A stretch of DNA of 64,000 nt from Sinorhizobium numidicum (GCF_029892045.1 NZ_CP120367.1:2232001-2296000), one strand, 5' to 3'. Shown: positions 1 to 8,529, counted from the stretch's first letter. A program made the numbers and translations. Notes: generated by a model from the sequence alone, not told the origin.

Positions 1-234
1 AAAGCGGAGCAGGTCGCGCTCGACGACGGCTTCGAGGAGCGCCGGCTTACTCCGATAACGCCGATAGAGCGTGTGCTTCGAGATGCCGAGCACCGCGGCG
101 ATCTCTTCCACGGAAGTGTTGGCCACACCTTTGCGGGCGAAGGTCGAACGGGTGCTATCGAGAAGTCGCTCGGTCAGAGCCTCGGACTCCTCGCGTCTTG
201 GCCGTCCACCGGCACGTCTAATGGCTGGATTCAT
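1..234 (-). CDS. TetR-family transcriptional regulator, N-terminal part (runs off the window)
   Basis: Reading leftward from the ATG at 234, the 78 visible codons form a TetR DNA-binding domain. A basic N-terminus is followed by the helix-turn-helix, with the family pattern VEEIAAVLGISKHTLYRRY at about residues 43-61. The ligand-binding C-terminal domain lies outside the window. It is divergent from the ABC-F gene that starts at 353, and a near-perfect inverted repeat (303-328) sits between them, so it probably represses that gene and perhaps itself. The family assignment is firm; the ligand is unknown. Confidence 0.85.
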   Translation of the reverse strand, partial: MNPAIRRAGGRPRREESEALTERLLDSTRSTFARKGVANTSVEEIAAVLGISKHTLYRRYRSKPALLEAVVERDLLRF

Positions 235-302
235 TATTCCCCGTTGATAGTCGATGGGCAGCAGGCCGAACGGCCTGTCATTGCCCTCGACGCTGATCTC
301 TG

Positions 303-328
303 ATAACAGCACCATACCGTGCCGTTAT
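303..328. promoter_or_regulatory. Candidate TetR operator between divergent genes
   Basis: Inverted repeat with 10-bp arms, ATAACAGCAC and GTGCCGTTAT, which match at 9 of 10 positions around a 6-bp spacer. It ends 24 bp before the ABC-F start codon and lies in the divergent gap with the TetR gene. Size and symmetry fit a TetR dimer site; binding by this regulator is inferred. Confidence 0.5.
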
Positions 329-352
329 TTCCTTCGCAACAGGTTTATTGCT

Positions 353-1951
353 ATGCCCTCCATCACGCTTTTCGGTCTTTCCTGGTCGAAACCCGACGGT
401 GAACAGGTCTTTGCCGATCTCGAGCTGGCTTTAGGTCCTGAAAAGGTGGGGCTTGTCGGCAGGAACGGTGTCGGTAAGACGGCGCTGCTCAACGTCATTG
501 CCGGCCGTGTACGGCCCTCTGCCGGCACGGTAATCATCGATGGGCGCATCGCGTTCGCCCGGCAGATGCTTCAGGTAGCTGCGGATGAAACCATTGCCGA
601 TCTCTTCGTTGCGAGGGAGGCGATTGCATTGCTGCAGCGCGCCGAAAAAGGCGAGGCGAGTGTCGAGGAATTGGCCGATGCGGACTGGACGGTAGAGGAG
701 CGGATCGTTGCTGCCCTTGCCCATATCGGGTTGGAGGCAGAGACGAACACTCTCCTGACGCAGCTTTCCGGCGGTCAGCGTACGCGGGCCGCCCTCGCGG
801 CGGCAACATTCTCCGAGCCCGATTTTCTGCTGCTAGACGAGCCCACTAACAATCTGGATCGTGACGGTAGGCGGGCGGTAATCGACTTTATGACCGGCTG
901 GCGGAACGGCGCGATTATCGTCAGCCACGACCGCGAACTTCTCGACCACGCGGACACGATCATCGAACTGACCTCGCTTGGCGCCAAACGCTACGGCGGG
1001 AACTGGAGCGTCTACCAGGCAATCAAAGGCGTCGAGTTGGAAGCGGCAGAACAAAATCTGGCGCATGCACAGAAGGCAAGCGACGAGATCGACCGTAAGG
1101 CGCAGCTCATTACCGAGCGGCGGGACAGGCGCAACGCCGCCGGCGCCAAGAAAGGGGGGAAAGGCGACATGCCGCGCATTCTGCTCGGCAAGCGAAAAAG
1201 CAATGCGGAGGCGACCCGAGGAAAGGGCGTGCAACTTGCCGAGCGCCAGCGGGCAGAGGCACTCGATGCCGTCTCGGCCGCGCGGGCCCGCATTGAAGTC
1301 TTGCAGCCATTCTCTGTCCGCCTTCCTCCGACGGGATTGCCCGCAGGCCGTCAGGTGCTCGCGTTTGACGAGGTCACGGCTGGCTACGATCCGGCCCATC
1401 CCATTATTCAGGACCTGTCCTTTTCACTGATGGGGCCACAACGTGTCGCACTTGTTGGTCCCAACGGATCGGGAAAAACGACCTTTCTAAGGTTGGTGGC
1501 GGGAGAGATCTTGCCATTCCAAGGGACGCTCTCCGTCACAGTGCCTTTCGCCATGCTGGATCAAAGCGTCGGGATTCTCGAGCGCGACGATACGATCCTC
1601 GACAACTTCAGGCGGCTCAACCCCGGCGCGACCGAGAATTCCTGCCGTGCGACGTTGGCAAGCTTCCGCTTCCGTGCCGACGCCACCCTTCAGCCGGTCG
1701 GCACCTTGAGCGGCGGGCAGGTGTTGCGCGCCGGCCTTGCTTGCGTGCTCGGCGGGGCGTCCCCGCCTTCGTTGCTTATCCTCGACGAGCCGACCAACCA
1801 TCTGGACATCGATTCCATCGAGGCAGTGGAGGCGGGCTTGCTTGCTTATGACGGCGCGCTCCTCGTCGTCAGCCATGACGAAACCTTCCTTGCCAATATT
1901 GGTGTCGATCGACGCATCGAACTGACAGGGCCTGCGGAGAAGGCTCGTTAG
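353..1951 (+). CDS. ABC-F family ATPase (two fused ABC domains, no membrane segments)
   Basis: The 532-residue product has two ABC cassettes and no transmembrane region. Cassette one has Walker A GRNGVGKT (residues 36-43), signature LSGGQ (138-142) and Walker B/D-loop DEPTNNLD (162-169). Cassette two has GPNGSGKT (369-376) and DEPTNHLD (478-485). The charged linker between them (about 225-340) is the usual P-site tRNA interaction motif region of ABC-F proteins, which act on ribosomes rather than transport. An upstream in-frame start at 254 was rejected because the conserved domain begins at the ATG at 353. The divergent TetR regulator suggests inducible expression, as for antibiotic-resistance ABC-F proteins, but a housekeeping Uup/YheS-like role cannot be excluded. 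Confidence 0.9.
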   Translation: MPSITLFGLSWSKPDGEQVFADLELALGPEKVGLVGRNGVGKTALLNVIAGRVRPSAGTVIIDGRIAFARQMLQVAADETIADLFVAREAIALLQRAEKGEASVEELADADWTVEERIVAALAHIGLEAETNTLLTQLSGGQRTRAALAAATFSEPDFLLLDEPTNNLDRDGRRAVIDFMTGWRNGAIIVSHDRELLDHADTIIELTSLGAKRYGGNWSVYQAIKGVELEAAEQNLAHAQKASDEIDRKAQLITERRDRRNAAGAKKGGKGDMPRILLGKRKSNAEATRGKGVQLAERQRAEALDAVSAARARIEVLQPFSVRLPPTGLPAGRQVLAFDEVTAGYDPAHPIIQDLSFSLMGPQRVALVGPNGSGKTTFLRLVAGEILPFQGTLSVTVPFAMLDQSVGILERDDTILDNFRRLNPGATENSCRATLASFRFRADATLQPVGTLSGGQVLRAGLACVLGGASPPSLLILDEPTNHLDIDSIEAVEAGLLAYDGALLVVSHDETFLANIGVDRRIELTGPAEKAR

Positions 1952-2153
1952 AGCACATAACCGCCGTCGATTGTGACGCTCGCACCGCTCATGTAGCACG
2001 CTTGCGCACTCGCGAGGTATGCCTCGGCCGCGTAACGCAAGTGATCACCACATGAAAGCTGTCGGTCGCCAACCGTCTGGCGATTGCGGCACTAATGCCG
2101 CGCGTTTCTCAGAATACCAGTGCGAGTTTTGTCGACTTGTCTTCTACTTTTTC
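1948..2153 (-). pseudogene. Short-chain dehydrogenase remnant, internally deleted
   Basis: On the minus strand the N-terminal SDR segment reads LALVF*ETRGISAAIARRLA, with a stop where the Gly-rich turn should begin. About 30 codons later it is joined, in another frame, to a typical SDR C-terminus (YMSGASVTIDGGYVL then TAA at 1948-1950). The whole catalytic middle, including the YxxxK motif, is missing. It lies directly downstream of the TetR-oxidoreductase pair on the same strand, so it was probably the third gene of that operon. Its stop codon overlaps the ABC-F stop codon from the other strand. Confidence 0.75.
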
Positions 2154-2166
2154 ATCGCGCCATCCT

Positions 2167-3135
2167 TCACGGCATCAGCAGCAGCTTACCGGTGGTGGTG
2201 CGGCTTTCCATGTCGGCATGTGCGCGGGCGGCGTCGGCAAGCGCATAGTTGCCGCCAATGCTTACCTTGAGAGATCCTTCTTCTATCCAGCGAAAGAGCT
2301 GTCGCGCGCGGGCGCGGAACAGTCCTGGCGTATGGATGTGATCGGAAAAGACGGCGTAGCCGAGTTTAATGCTCTTCGGCAGGCTCATGATGTCGAGTGG
2401 CCCAGGCCCGCCGAGTACCGGTCCATACCAGCAGAACGTACCGGAACGGCGAAGCGAGGAGAGCGAGTCCTTGAAGGTCTTGGGGCCCGAACCGTCATAG
2501 ACGACGTTCACGCCCTCTCCATCGGTGAGGCGGAGCACCTCGCCGGAAAATTGCCCTTCGCTATCGACGATGACATGCTCAGCACCGGCCTTCCTCACGA
2601 TGGCTACTTTGTCTTCGGACGAGACGCGTCCGATCACACGGCCGCCCCTGCGCCTGATAATTTGCGTCAGCAACAGGCCGAGGCCGCCCGCCGCTGCGTG
2701 CACCAGAGCCGTGTCGCCGGGTTGCACGGGATAGAAATCTGTGGCGAAGTGGCTGGCGGTCAGGCCCTGCATCATGACGGACGCGGCGGTGTGATCATCG
2801 ATACCGTCGGGAATCTTGACGAGCGAACTCGCCGGGATCGACAGGCGTTCGGCATAGCTGCCCGGCGCATAGACCCAGGCGACCCGGTCGCCGGGGATAA
2901 ATTCGCCGACGCCATCGCCAACGGCAATCACGCGGCCGGCCCCCTCGACGCCGAGAACCTTCGGATTCGGCATTTCAGTCCACGCCATGCCCTGGCGCAC
3001 GCCGATATCCATGAAGTTCACGCCGGCGGCGGCAACCTTCACAACGATGTTTCCCGGCGTTGCACCGGGCTCCGGGCGGTCGACGAACTCCATCACGTCG
3101 GTGCTGCCGACCTTGTTCATAACTATGGCTTTCAT
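2167..3135 (-). CDS. Quinone oxidoreductase-like NADPH-dependent MDR family protein
   Basis: The 322-residue product has the medium-chain dehydrogenase/reductase layout: an N-terminal GroES-like domain (GVNFMDIGVRQG) followed by a Rossmann fold with the nucleotide-binding turn HAAAGGLGLLLTQ. The zinc ligands of alcohol dehydrogenases are absent, which is typical of the zeta-crystallin/QOR branch that reduces quinones with NADPH. The ATG at 3135 is preceded by AAGGAAA; a TTG 21 bp upstream is less likely. It is 52 bp downstream of a TetR gene on the same strand. A motif shared with the TetR promoter lies in that gap, suggesting local control, perhaps by electrophiles or quinones (inference). 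Confidence 0.88.
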   Translation of the reverse strand: MKAIVMNKVGSTDVMEFVDRPEPGATPGNIVVKVAAAGVNFMDIGVRQGMAWTEMPNPKVLGVEGAGRVIAVGDGVGEFIPGDRVAWVYAPGSYAERLSIPASSLVKIPDGIDDHTAASVMMQGLTASHFATDFYPVQPGDTALVHAAAGGLGLLLTQIIRRRGGRVIGRVSSEDKVAIVRKAGAEHVIVDSEGQFSGEVLRLTDGEGVNVVYDGSGPKTFKDSLSSLRRSGTFCWYGPVLGGPGPLDIMSLPKSIKLGYAVFSDHIHTPGLFRARARQLFRWIEEGSLKVSIGGNYALADAARAHADMESRTTTGKLLLMP

Positions 3136-3145
3136 GTGCTTTCCT

Positions 3146-3165
3146 TTTTTGACCAATCATTCCAA
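3146..3165 (-). promoter_or_regulatory. Candidate TetR half-operator ahead of the oxidoreductase gene
   Basis: The minus-strand 20-mer TTGGAATGATTGGTCAAAAA matches the plus-strand TTGGAACGATCTGTCAAGAA at 3772-3791, before the neighbouring TetR gene, at 16 of 20 positions. The overlap with the region just upstream of the RBS suggests that one regulator acts at both places. Confidence 0.4.
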
Positions 3166-3187
3166 AAACGATTAAAAATTTTTTCAC

Positions 3188-3754
3188 CTACATGATGGCG
3201 CGAAGCGTGAGCCTTCCGAGAGATTGCAGATGTTCTCTGCTCGCGCCGCCGCGGGCGGCGATGCGCATGCCGGCGATGCTGCAGAACAGAAAATCCGCCA
3301 CCGCCCCTGCAGAGAGGGTCTTGTCTACATCGCCTGCTATCTGAGCCTCGGCTATGCGTTCGCGAGCAGCATCCTTCAGCCGCCAGTCCGCGGCATGATG
3401 AAGTGCGGCGAGTTCCGGCATCGTCTGCCCGAACTCGCAGATTGAGCTAACGCCAAGACAGGCTTGTCCTGCATCTTCGACGACGCGCTCCATCATTGCA
3501 CGAATGCCGTCCAGGGCCCGCGATTCGCCGCGCAACTTGCCAATGTGGGCATTCGTCTCTCCGGCCGAGTACCGTTCTACGGCAAGGCAATAGAGCTTCC
3601 ACTTGTCGCCGAACGTGTCATAGAGGCTCTGGCGACCGATTTTCATCGCTCGTACAAGCATGTCCGTCGAGCTACCCTCGTAGCCATGCTCACGAAACAC
3701 ACCAATCGCCGCGTCCAGTGCCTCATCCCTGTCGAATTCCTTGGTCCGTGCCAT
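3188..3754 (-). CDS. TetR-family transcriptional regulator
   Basis: The product has 188 residues. The HTH is near the N-terminus (ALDAAIGVFREHGYEGSST through GRQSLYDTFGDKWKLY), with the TetR signature pattern in which a Tyr/Phe-rich recognition helix is followed by GDKxxLY. The rest is a helical ligand domain with a cysteine pair region around residues 98-107 (CLGVSSICEFG). It is the first gene of a leftward pair with the quinone oxidoreductase. An inverted repeat over its promoter (3775-3802) fits autoregulation. The inducer is unknown; a reactive electrophile is a guess from the neighbour. Confidence 0.88.
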   Translation of the reverse strand: MARTKEFDRDEALDAAIGVFREHGYEGSSTDMLVRAMKIGRQSLYDTFGDKWKLYCLAVERYSAGETNAHIGKLRGESRALDGIRAMMERVVEDAGQACLGVSSICEFGQTMPELAALHHAADWRLKDAARERIAEAQIAGDVDKTLSAGAVADFLFCSIAGMRIAARGGASREHLQSLGRLTLRAIM

Positions 3755-3774
3755 GGAGCTTAGTTAGGCATATT

Positions 3775-3802
3775 GGAACGATCTGTCAAGAATGGTCGTT
3801 CC
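3775..3802. promoter_or_regulatory. Inverted-repeat operator over the TetR promoter
   Basis: Perfect 7-bp arms GGAACGA and TCGTTCC flank 14 bp. Extended arms match at 9 of 11 positions. On the minus strand a TTGACA box (3784-3789) lies inside the repeat, about 30 bp before the TetR start, so bound repressor would cover the promoter. Confidence 0.5.
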
Positions 3803-3874
3803 GAGCGCCGTCAACTACTTGGAGCCCCGTTGCAGTCATTGGCGATATCGCCCTTAGGCGACGACATTAGGCTG

Positions 3875-4115
3875 CTACTTCTCCGGTAACGCGGCCCCAA
3901 TCAAATCGCTTGCCTGCCGATGCAGCGCCTTGTCCTCGATCTTGGTGAGTGGGATGGGGCGCCCGAATCGTCTAGTTCCTTCATCACCTCGACCTATTCT
4001 TGATACCGTTCCCCTGTCGTCAACGCCCATCCCTGCAGATACGGATAGAGTCCCATGTTCGTGGGTTCGTTGCGCATCCCTAAATTCATCCAAGCAATCC
4101 TCTGTTCGGTGTCGC
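3875..4115 (-). pseudogene. Frameshifted remnant of an unrecognised protein
   Basis: Minus-strand fragments in two frames look like pieces of one coding sequence: MGLYPYLQGWALTTGERYQE then a stop, MKELDDSGAP, and after a one-base shift IPLTKIEDKALHRQASDLIG ending at 3875. I cannot name the family. The rest of 3803-4450 shows no convincing gene. Confidence 0.35.
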
Positions 4116-4450
4116 CGGCCCCAATGGCCGCGTCGCCAGCACTGCTCGCATAGTTCCTTCGTGTCGGGCAGTGGAGCGTCTGCAGTGGGCCGATCTTTCA
4201 CATTCGTCAGATGGCGCAACGGGTCGAGAGGAGCCGTCCCTACGCGGGCCTCAGGCGCGAACCCCGGGGGGGCGTTCCCCTTTGTGCTAAAAGATCGCAA
4301 AATATATCGACGGGAACTTTGCCACGTGGGACCTGAGTGCCGCAGCCGATCGATAGGTATGTTCTCCGACGGAAAGGTTCCAACCAGAAGCGGAGTCGTT
4401 CGCCGCATTCACTCAGACAGTGACCCCGTGATCGATCGAACACCGGGAAA

Positions 4451-4657
4451 TCATTCACCTAGCATGCTATCAAACACTTCGAGCATTGCATCGCTGATCG
4501 CCTTGCCGAGCACGGCCGCAGTTTCCATCAGTGCTTCCTCGTTCATTTCGCGGGCTGCTATCGCGAAGGCCGCGCCTTCCGCGGTTACAATTTCCTGCGC
4601 GCGCTGGATTGCCCACAGGGCAAAGTCGCTACGGCTGCTGATTTCGACGGTCTCCAT
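4451..4657 (-). CDS. Small helical protein of unknown function (68 aa)
   Basis: The ATG at 4657 follows GGGAGAG at good spacing (a TTG at 4669 is also open). The product, beginning METVEISSRSDFALWAIQRA, is acidic and predicted mostly alpha-helical, with Ala/Glu/Met-rich heptad-like stretches. It has no signal peptide, membrane segment or recognised motif. Composition and the clear RBS argue that it is expressed. It stands alone between decayed sequence (3.8-4.4 kb) and about 490 bp without a gene, so context gives no function. Confidence 0.5.
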   Translation of the reverse strand: METVEISSRSDFALWAIQRAQEIVTAEGAAFAIAAREMNEEALMETAAVLGKAISDAMLEVFDSMLGE

Positions 4658-4669
4658 GATCTCTCCCAA

Positions 4670-5143
4670 ATTGCTCGAGCGAATGCCTTATAGCGGATTT
4701 AGAGGACGAGTCAGTCCGAAGAGTCGTTTTTGACAACGAGCCGGAGGCCGACCTCCGATCAGACGACCTTCGACCGTTTCAAGACCTAATCCGCTTCGCG
4801 GGTCCGCGGCACCGCGGGTGCTCGCAGCATCCCGACAGTCTCAGTTGTGTGGACAGCCGAAGTTCGGCCCTCGGGGGGGCGGTCTGCTGCGGGCCAAACC
4901 GTGCCACTCATCGTCCGGACGGTGCTGGTCTGCAATGGGCCAAGTACCGGAACGACGGTTTTCGGGAGCGACTTGGGATAAAGCCGCCAGTGTAGAGGCC
5001 CCTTCGGCGGGGTGGATGTCTCCGAACCTCGTGAAGGTCCGGATCGCGGAAGGCGGGCCGCGCTATCGACCCAAGTCGTACCCTGGGGATGCCCGCTTCT
5101 AGGCACTTGTCCACTGCAAGCGTCGCCGGCGACCTGCTGCGCA
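4670..5143. other. Stretch without a recognisable gene
   Basis: Open frames here have no RBS, no family motif and atypical codon use. No repeat or insertion-sequence end was identified. Confidence 0.5.
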
Positions 5144-6040
5144 TCAGTCGCGCGATACAGACAGCCCCGCGAGAAGCGGCGCGTACGCGGCGAGCCTGCG
5201 GGATACGAACTCGGTGAAGAGCCGCACGCGCTTCGTCTTGCGTGTCTCCCCCTGCGTGAGAAGCCAGAGCGTTCCATGCATGTGCAGGTCGGTGCCCGGC
5301 ACCCTCACCAGTAGGGGGTCGGCATCTCCGACGAAGCACGGCAGTGTCGTCATCCCGAGCCCTTGCCGTACTGCAACGATCTGCGCCTCGCCGTCCGTGG
5401 TCCTGAACGGAACCCCCGTGGTACGAACCTCACCCTCGCGGGCCCAGTCCGGGGTGCCATGAATGCTTATGACGATCCACCGGATGGGATCGGGCGCACC
5501 CGCACGCCACGCGGCTAGTCGATCGCGGGACATGTAGACACCGCCGAACAGCTCCGGTCCCTTCAGACCGTGAAGATTGAGCGGCAGGGTTTTGCGGTCG
5601 TAAACGACGCGGATCGCGACGTCGGCCTCTCGGTTGGTCAGATTTGCCAACTCGCCGGACGACACGATTTCCATCTCGATGTCCGGATGCAGAAGCGCAA
5701 ACTCAGCGAAGTCGGGCATAAGCAAGTGCGTCGCGAGGATCGGCGCCAGTGTCACCCGCAAGAGTCCGCGTACGCCCTGGTCGCGCCCGAAGATTCGCGT
5801 CTCCAGCCGGTTCGACGACGCCTCCATCTGCTCCGCGAACTCGAGGACCTCCTCGCCCGCAGCCGTCAGGCGGTAGCCCGAAGGCAGCTTTTCGAACATG
5901 TGCGCTCCGAGGCGTTCCTCGAGCTGAGCGATGCGCCGCAGCACGGTCGAGTGATTCACCCCGAGGCGCTCGGCGGCGGCCCGCACTGAGCCTCCGCGCG
6001 CGACGGCAAGAAAGTAGCGAACGTCATCCCAGTCGATCAT
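5144..6040 (-). CDS. LysR-family transcriptional regulator
   Basis: The 298-residue protein starts MIDWDDVRYFLAVARGGSVR, the usual LysR winged-HTH opening, continues through LGVNHSTVLRRIAQLEERLG, and has the two-lobed substrate-binding domain (residues about 90-295). The MIDWDD start resembles the subgroup that controls nearby oxidoreductases. It diverges from the SDR gene at 6309, as is common for LysR regulators and their targets, and the intervening 268 bp carries a phased GTGC/GCAC motif next to its own start codon. The start at 6040 was chosen because the domain begins there; an upstream ATG at 6055 is possible. Confidence 0.88.
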   Translation of the reverse strand: MIDWDDVRYFLAVARGGSVRAAAERLGVNHSTVLRRIAQLEERLGAHMFEKLPSGYRLTAAGEEVLEFAEQMEASSNRLETRIFGRDQGVRGLLRVTLAPILATHLLMPDFAEFALLHPDIEMEIVSSGELANLTNREADVAIRVVYDRKTLPLNLHGLKGPELFGGVYMSRDRLAAWRAGAPDPIRWIVISIHGTPDWAREGEVRTTGVPFRTTDGEAQIVAVRQGLGMTTLPCFVGDADPLLVRVPGTDLHMHGTLWLLTQGETRKTKRVRLFTEFVSRRLAAYAPLLAGLSVSRD

Positions 6041-6041
6041 G

Positions 6042-6065
6042 GTGCAATCCCGCACCGCGGGGTGC
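6042..6065. promoter_or_regulatory. Phased GTGC-N6-GCAC-N6-GTGC motif, candidate LysR site
   Basis: GTGC (6042-6045), GCAC (6052-6055) and GTGC (6062-6065) recur every 10 bp, one helical turn, immediately upstream of the LysR start codon in the divergent gap. Spaced dyads of this type fit LysR autoregulatory sites; the assignment is inferred. Confidence 0.3.
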
Positions 6066-6308
6066 GCCTTCCAAAGCCCGTATCTAACACATCGAACAGC
6101 AGTACGGGCGGTTATCCTAGCCTATGTCGACGAACGAGGCCCCATTCCGAACGGCGGACACCGATCGTCGCGGCTGGCGTCAGTCGTCCAGCCGGATCGA
6201 TTTCGCACCACCGATGTGCGCGCTTCCGCACTCAACAACGGACACCGGCGGACCCATTTCGAGGTTCTCGGAGGCAGATGCTGTCCGGACACCACGAAAG
6301 GAGAAGTC

Positions 6309-7043
6309 ATGGGAAAGCTTGAGGGTAAGGTTGCGGTCATCACGGGTGGTACCTCCGGTATGGCACTTGAGACGGCGAAACTGTTCGTCGAAGAGGGGGC
6401 CTATGTTTTCATCACGGGCCGGAGACAGGAGGCGCTGGACGAGGCCGTCAAGCTGATCGGCCGGAACGTGACCGGCGTGCGCGGCGACGCGTCCAATCTC
6501 GACGACCTCGACCGCCTGTTCGATACAGTCAAGCGGGAAAAGGGCAAGATCGACGTCCTGTACGCGAGCGCCGGCACGGGCGAAGCCGCCCCACTGGGCG
6601 AGATTACCGAGCAGCATTTCGACGCGACCTTCGGCCTGAATACGCGCGGCACCCTGTTTACGGTTCAGAAGGCGTTGCCGCTGTTCAACGATGGCGGATC
6701 GATCTTCATGACCGGATCAGTTGCTTCGGTGAAAGGTTTTCCTGGTTACAGCGTGTATGCGGCGAGCAAGGCGGCGTTGCACGCATTCGCACGCGGGTGG
6801 CTCAACGAGCTGAAGGGCAGGAATATCCGGGTGAACGTGCTGCACCCGGGGCCGATCGCCACACCGATGCAGGACCAAGTTCTCACAGAGGAAGCGAAGC
6901 TGATGTTCGAATCCCTGATCCCGCGGGGAAAGATGGGTCGTCCTGAGGAAATTGCGGCGGTCGCGCTGTTTCTTGCTTCAGACGATTCGAGCTTCGTGAA
7001 TGGGTTGGAGCTGTCTGTCGACGGCGGCTTCTCGGCCATTTGA
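6309..7043 (+). CDS. Short-chain dehydrogenase/reductase (SDR family)
   Basis: The 244-residue product has the classical SDR order: cofactor turn TGGTSGM (residues about 12-18, with Met where Ile is usual), the Asn/Ala-Gly region (YASAGTGE), catalytic Ser (MTGSVAS), and YAASK, the catalytic Tyr-x-x-x-Lys. The C-terminal SVDGG motif is intact. An RBS, AGGAGA, precedes the ATG at 6309. It is divergent from the LysR regulator and followed by the F420-reductase-like gene at 7197 on the same strand. The three look like a small redox module, for example for aldehyde or ketone reduction. The substrate cannot be read from the sequence. Confidence 0.9.
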   Translation: MGKLEGKVAVITGGTSGMALETAKLFVEEGAYVFITGRRQEALDEAVKLIGRNVTGVRGDASNLDDLDRLFDTVKREKGKIDVLYASAGTGEAAPLGEITEQHFDATFGLNTRGTLFTVQKALPLFNDGGSIFMTGSVASVKGFPGYSVYAASKAALHAFARGWLNELKGRNIRVNVLHPGPIATPMQDQVLTEEAKLMFESLIPRGKMGRPEEIAAVALFLASDDSSFVNGLELSVDGGFSAI

Positions 7044-7073
7044 ATTCGCGCCGGATCGCCTGAAGTGGCTGAC

Positions 7074-7107
7074 CGTCCGGCCGCGCGAAGTCGCTCACGG
7101 CCGGACG
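7074..7107. terminator. Strong hairpin downstream of the SDR gene
   Basis: Perfect 10-bp arms CGTCCGGCCG and CGGCCGGACG around a 14-bp loop begin 31 bp after the SDR stop. No T-tract follows, so it may attenuate or protect the transcript rather than fully terminate it. Confidence 0.45.
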
Positions 7108-7196
7108 TCTACGCGAAGGTCGCCACACAGCGGAACGGATAACCCAGCGCCGTTGAAGGCCGGGTAATCAATATCAACACGGATCGGAGAAGTATT

Positions 7197-7799
7197 ATGA
7201 GCTATGCGATTGTAGGATTCGGTAAGATAGGCCAGGCCCTCGCCCACGCCTTCGCCCGTAAGAACATCAAGGTGGCCGTCGCGAGCCGCCGGCCGCCCGA
7301 GGCGTTGGCGCCGCAGGTTCGGGCGATTGGACCCACGGTCGTCGCCAAGTCGCTGCGGGATGCGCTCGAGGCCGACACAATCATCTTGGCGGTCCCGTTC
7401 GGGGAACATCGCGAGGTTGCGAAGGCTCTGCCGAGCTGGGAAGACAAGACAGTGATCGACGCGACGAACACGTTTGGAGTTCTCCCTGAAGAGCTGGACG
7501 GTCTCCCGTCCTCCGCCTTCGTCGCGAAGGCGTTCACCGGCGCCAAGCTCGTGAAAGGTTTCAATCACCTGGTTGCGGCCACCTTGGCTGCAGATCCGAT
7601 CGTCGAGGGCGGGCACCGGGTCGTCTTTCTGTCGAGCGACGACGAGGACGCGATCGCTCCCGTGGCGGCCTTGGCCAAACAACTCGGGTTCGCACCCGTC
7701 AAGCTGGGAAAGCTCAACGAGGGTGGCGCGCTGGTGCACGCACGCGGCCGCACTTGGGGCCAGCTGATCTTCCAGGACCTGTTCAAGAAGGCGCAGTAA
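7197..7799 (+). CDS. NADP-binding oxidoreductase, F420:NADP oxidoreductase-like
   Basis: The 200-residue protein begins MSYAIVGFGKIGQALAHAFA, a Rossmann GxGxxG fold at the very N-terminus. ASRRPPEA after beta-2 carries arginines that usually read the NADP phosphate. The length and the later pattern (KAFTGAKLVKGFNH) match the family annotated as NADPH-dependent F420 reductase. In proteobacteria without F420 these proteins are reductases of unknown substrate. The RBS GGAGAAG is well placed. It follows the SDR gene after a hairpin, so it may be co-regulated by the LysR protein. Confidence 0.8.
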   Translation: MSYAIVGFGKIGQALAHAFARKNIKVAVASRRPPEALAPQVRAIGPTVVAKSLRDALEADTIILAVPFGEHREVAKALPSWEDKTVIDATNTFGVLPEELDGLPSSAFVAKAFTGAKLVKGFNHLVAATLAADPIVEGGHRVVFLSSDDEDAIAPVAALAKQLGFAPVKLGKLNEGGALVHARGRTWGQLIFQDLFKKAQ

Positions 7800-8083
7800 C
7801 GGATTTACTGTCCAATGTCAGAGGTGCTGCTTGCCCGGGCCCGTCCATGAGAGTCCACGCGGGATAAGTCATAATCCGAGGTCCGGAAGCGGCGAGGGCT
7901 TCGACGTCCCCTTTCCACCCCCACGCGAATTTCAGGAGGCCGGCTTACCAGGCAGCGGCCGTGGCGGCGCCATCTCCTGATCAGATTTTTGCACAGCCTG
8001 TCCCGCAACGCCCCTATAGCGACGGAAGGTGTAGGTGGGTTTTCCGTGACGGACGGGGCAGTGTTCGAACGCGTGCGCCGAAA

Positions 8084-8497
8084 TAGTCGGCTGAACTTCG
8101 GCGGCATAACTATGTCTGCTTTTGGAAGGCGGTCGAGGCGCCCGACGAGCACTGGCTCCACCAGTTGGAAGCGACCCGGGAAGCTTTTCGCAAGAGGGTT
8201 GTCGGCTTCGCCGATCTCTATCTTGTGAAGCGAATCGATCCATCAATCGCCCGTCAGCAACGCGACGCCGACAACGAACGCCACCGCCCCAACTTCGATC
8301 TGCACGTCCGGCTGCGGAACTCAGTACACGCCTGGTACGAGGCTATTTCCGGATGTGTGCCGGCGACGGTGAAATGGACTCTGCCTTCTGAATTGCCCGT
8401 CCTGGTCAGCGGTATCACTGACCATCGCTACGACGTGGCCGTGTTTGACCGATTCGTCGCAAGTTTACCGTGGCCGAGCATCGAAGCTGGACAGTAA
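8084..8497 (+). CDS. Unrecognised protein, possibly truncated at the 5' end
   Basis: After an in-frame TAG, a frame of about 137 codons runs to the TAA at 8497. It has protein-like composition (WKAVEAPDEHWLHQLEATRE and later PNFDLHVRLRNSVHAWYEA). There is no ATG near its beginning; a TTG at 8165 gives 110 residues. The stop-bounded start and good codon use suggest either a 5'-truncated gene or an unusual start. No family recognised. The upstream part, 7800-8083, shows no gene. Confidence 0.35.
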
Positions 8498-8529
8498 TGA
8501 AAGTTGCCAGACGTTCGCTGCTATGCCGG

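Noticed and set aside
2095..3195. Long rightward open frame over the quinone oxidoreductase gene
   Set aside because: It is the antisense of a well-recognised MDR protein and has no family motif.
3930..4733. Rightward 267-codon open frame
   Set aside because: Codon use is unlike a gene and it covers pieces that read as a decayed leftward protein.
4786..5339. Leftward open frames upstream of the LysR stop
   Set aside because: No RBS, odd composition and no recognisable family.
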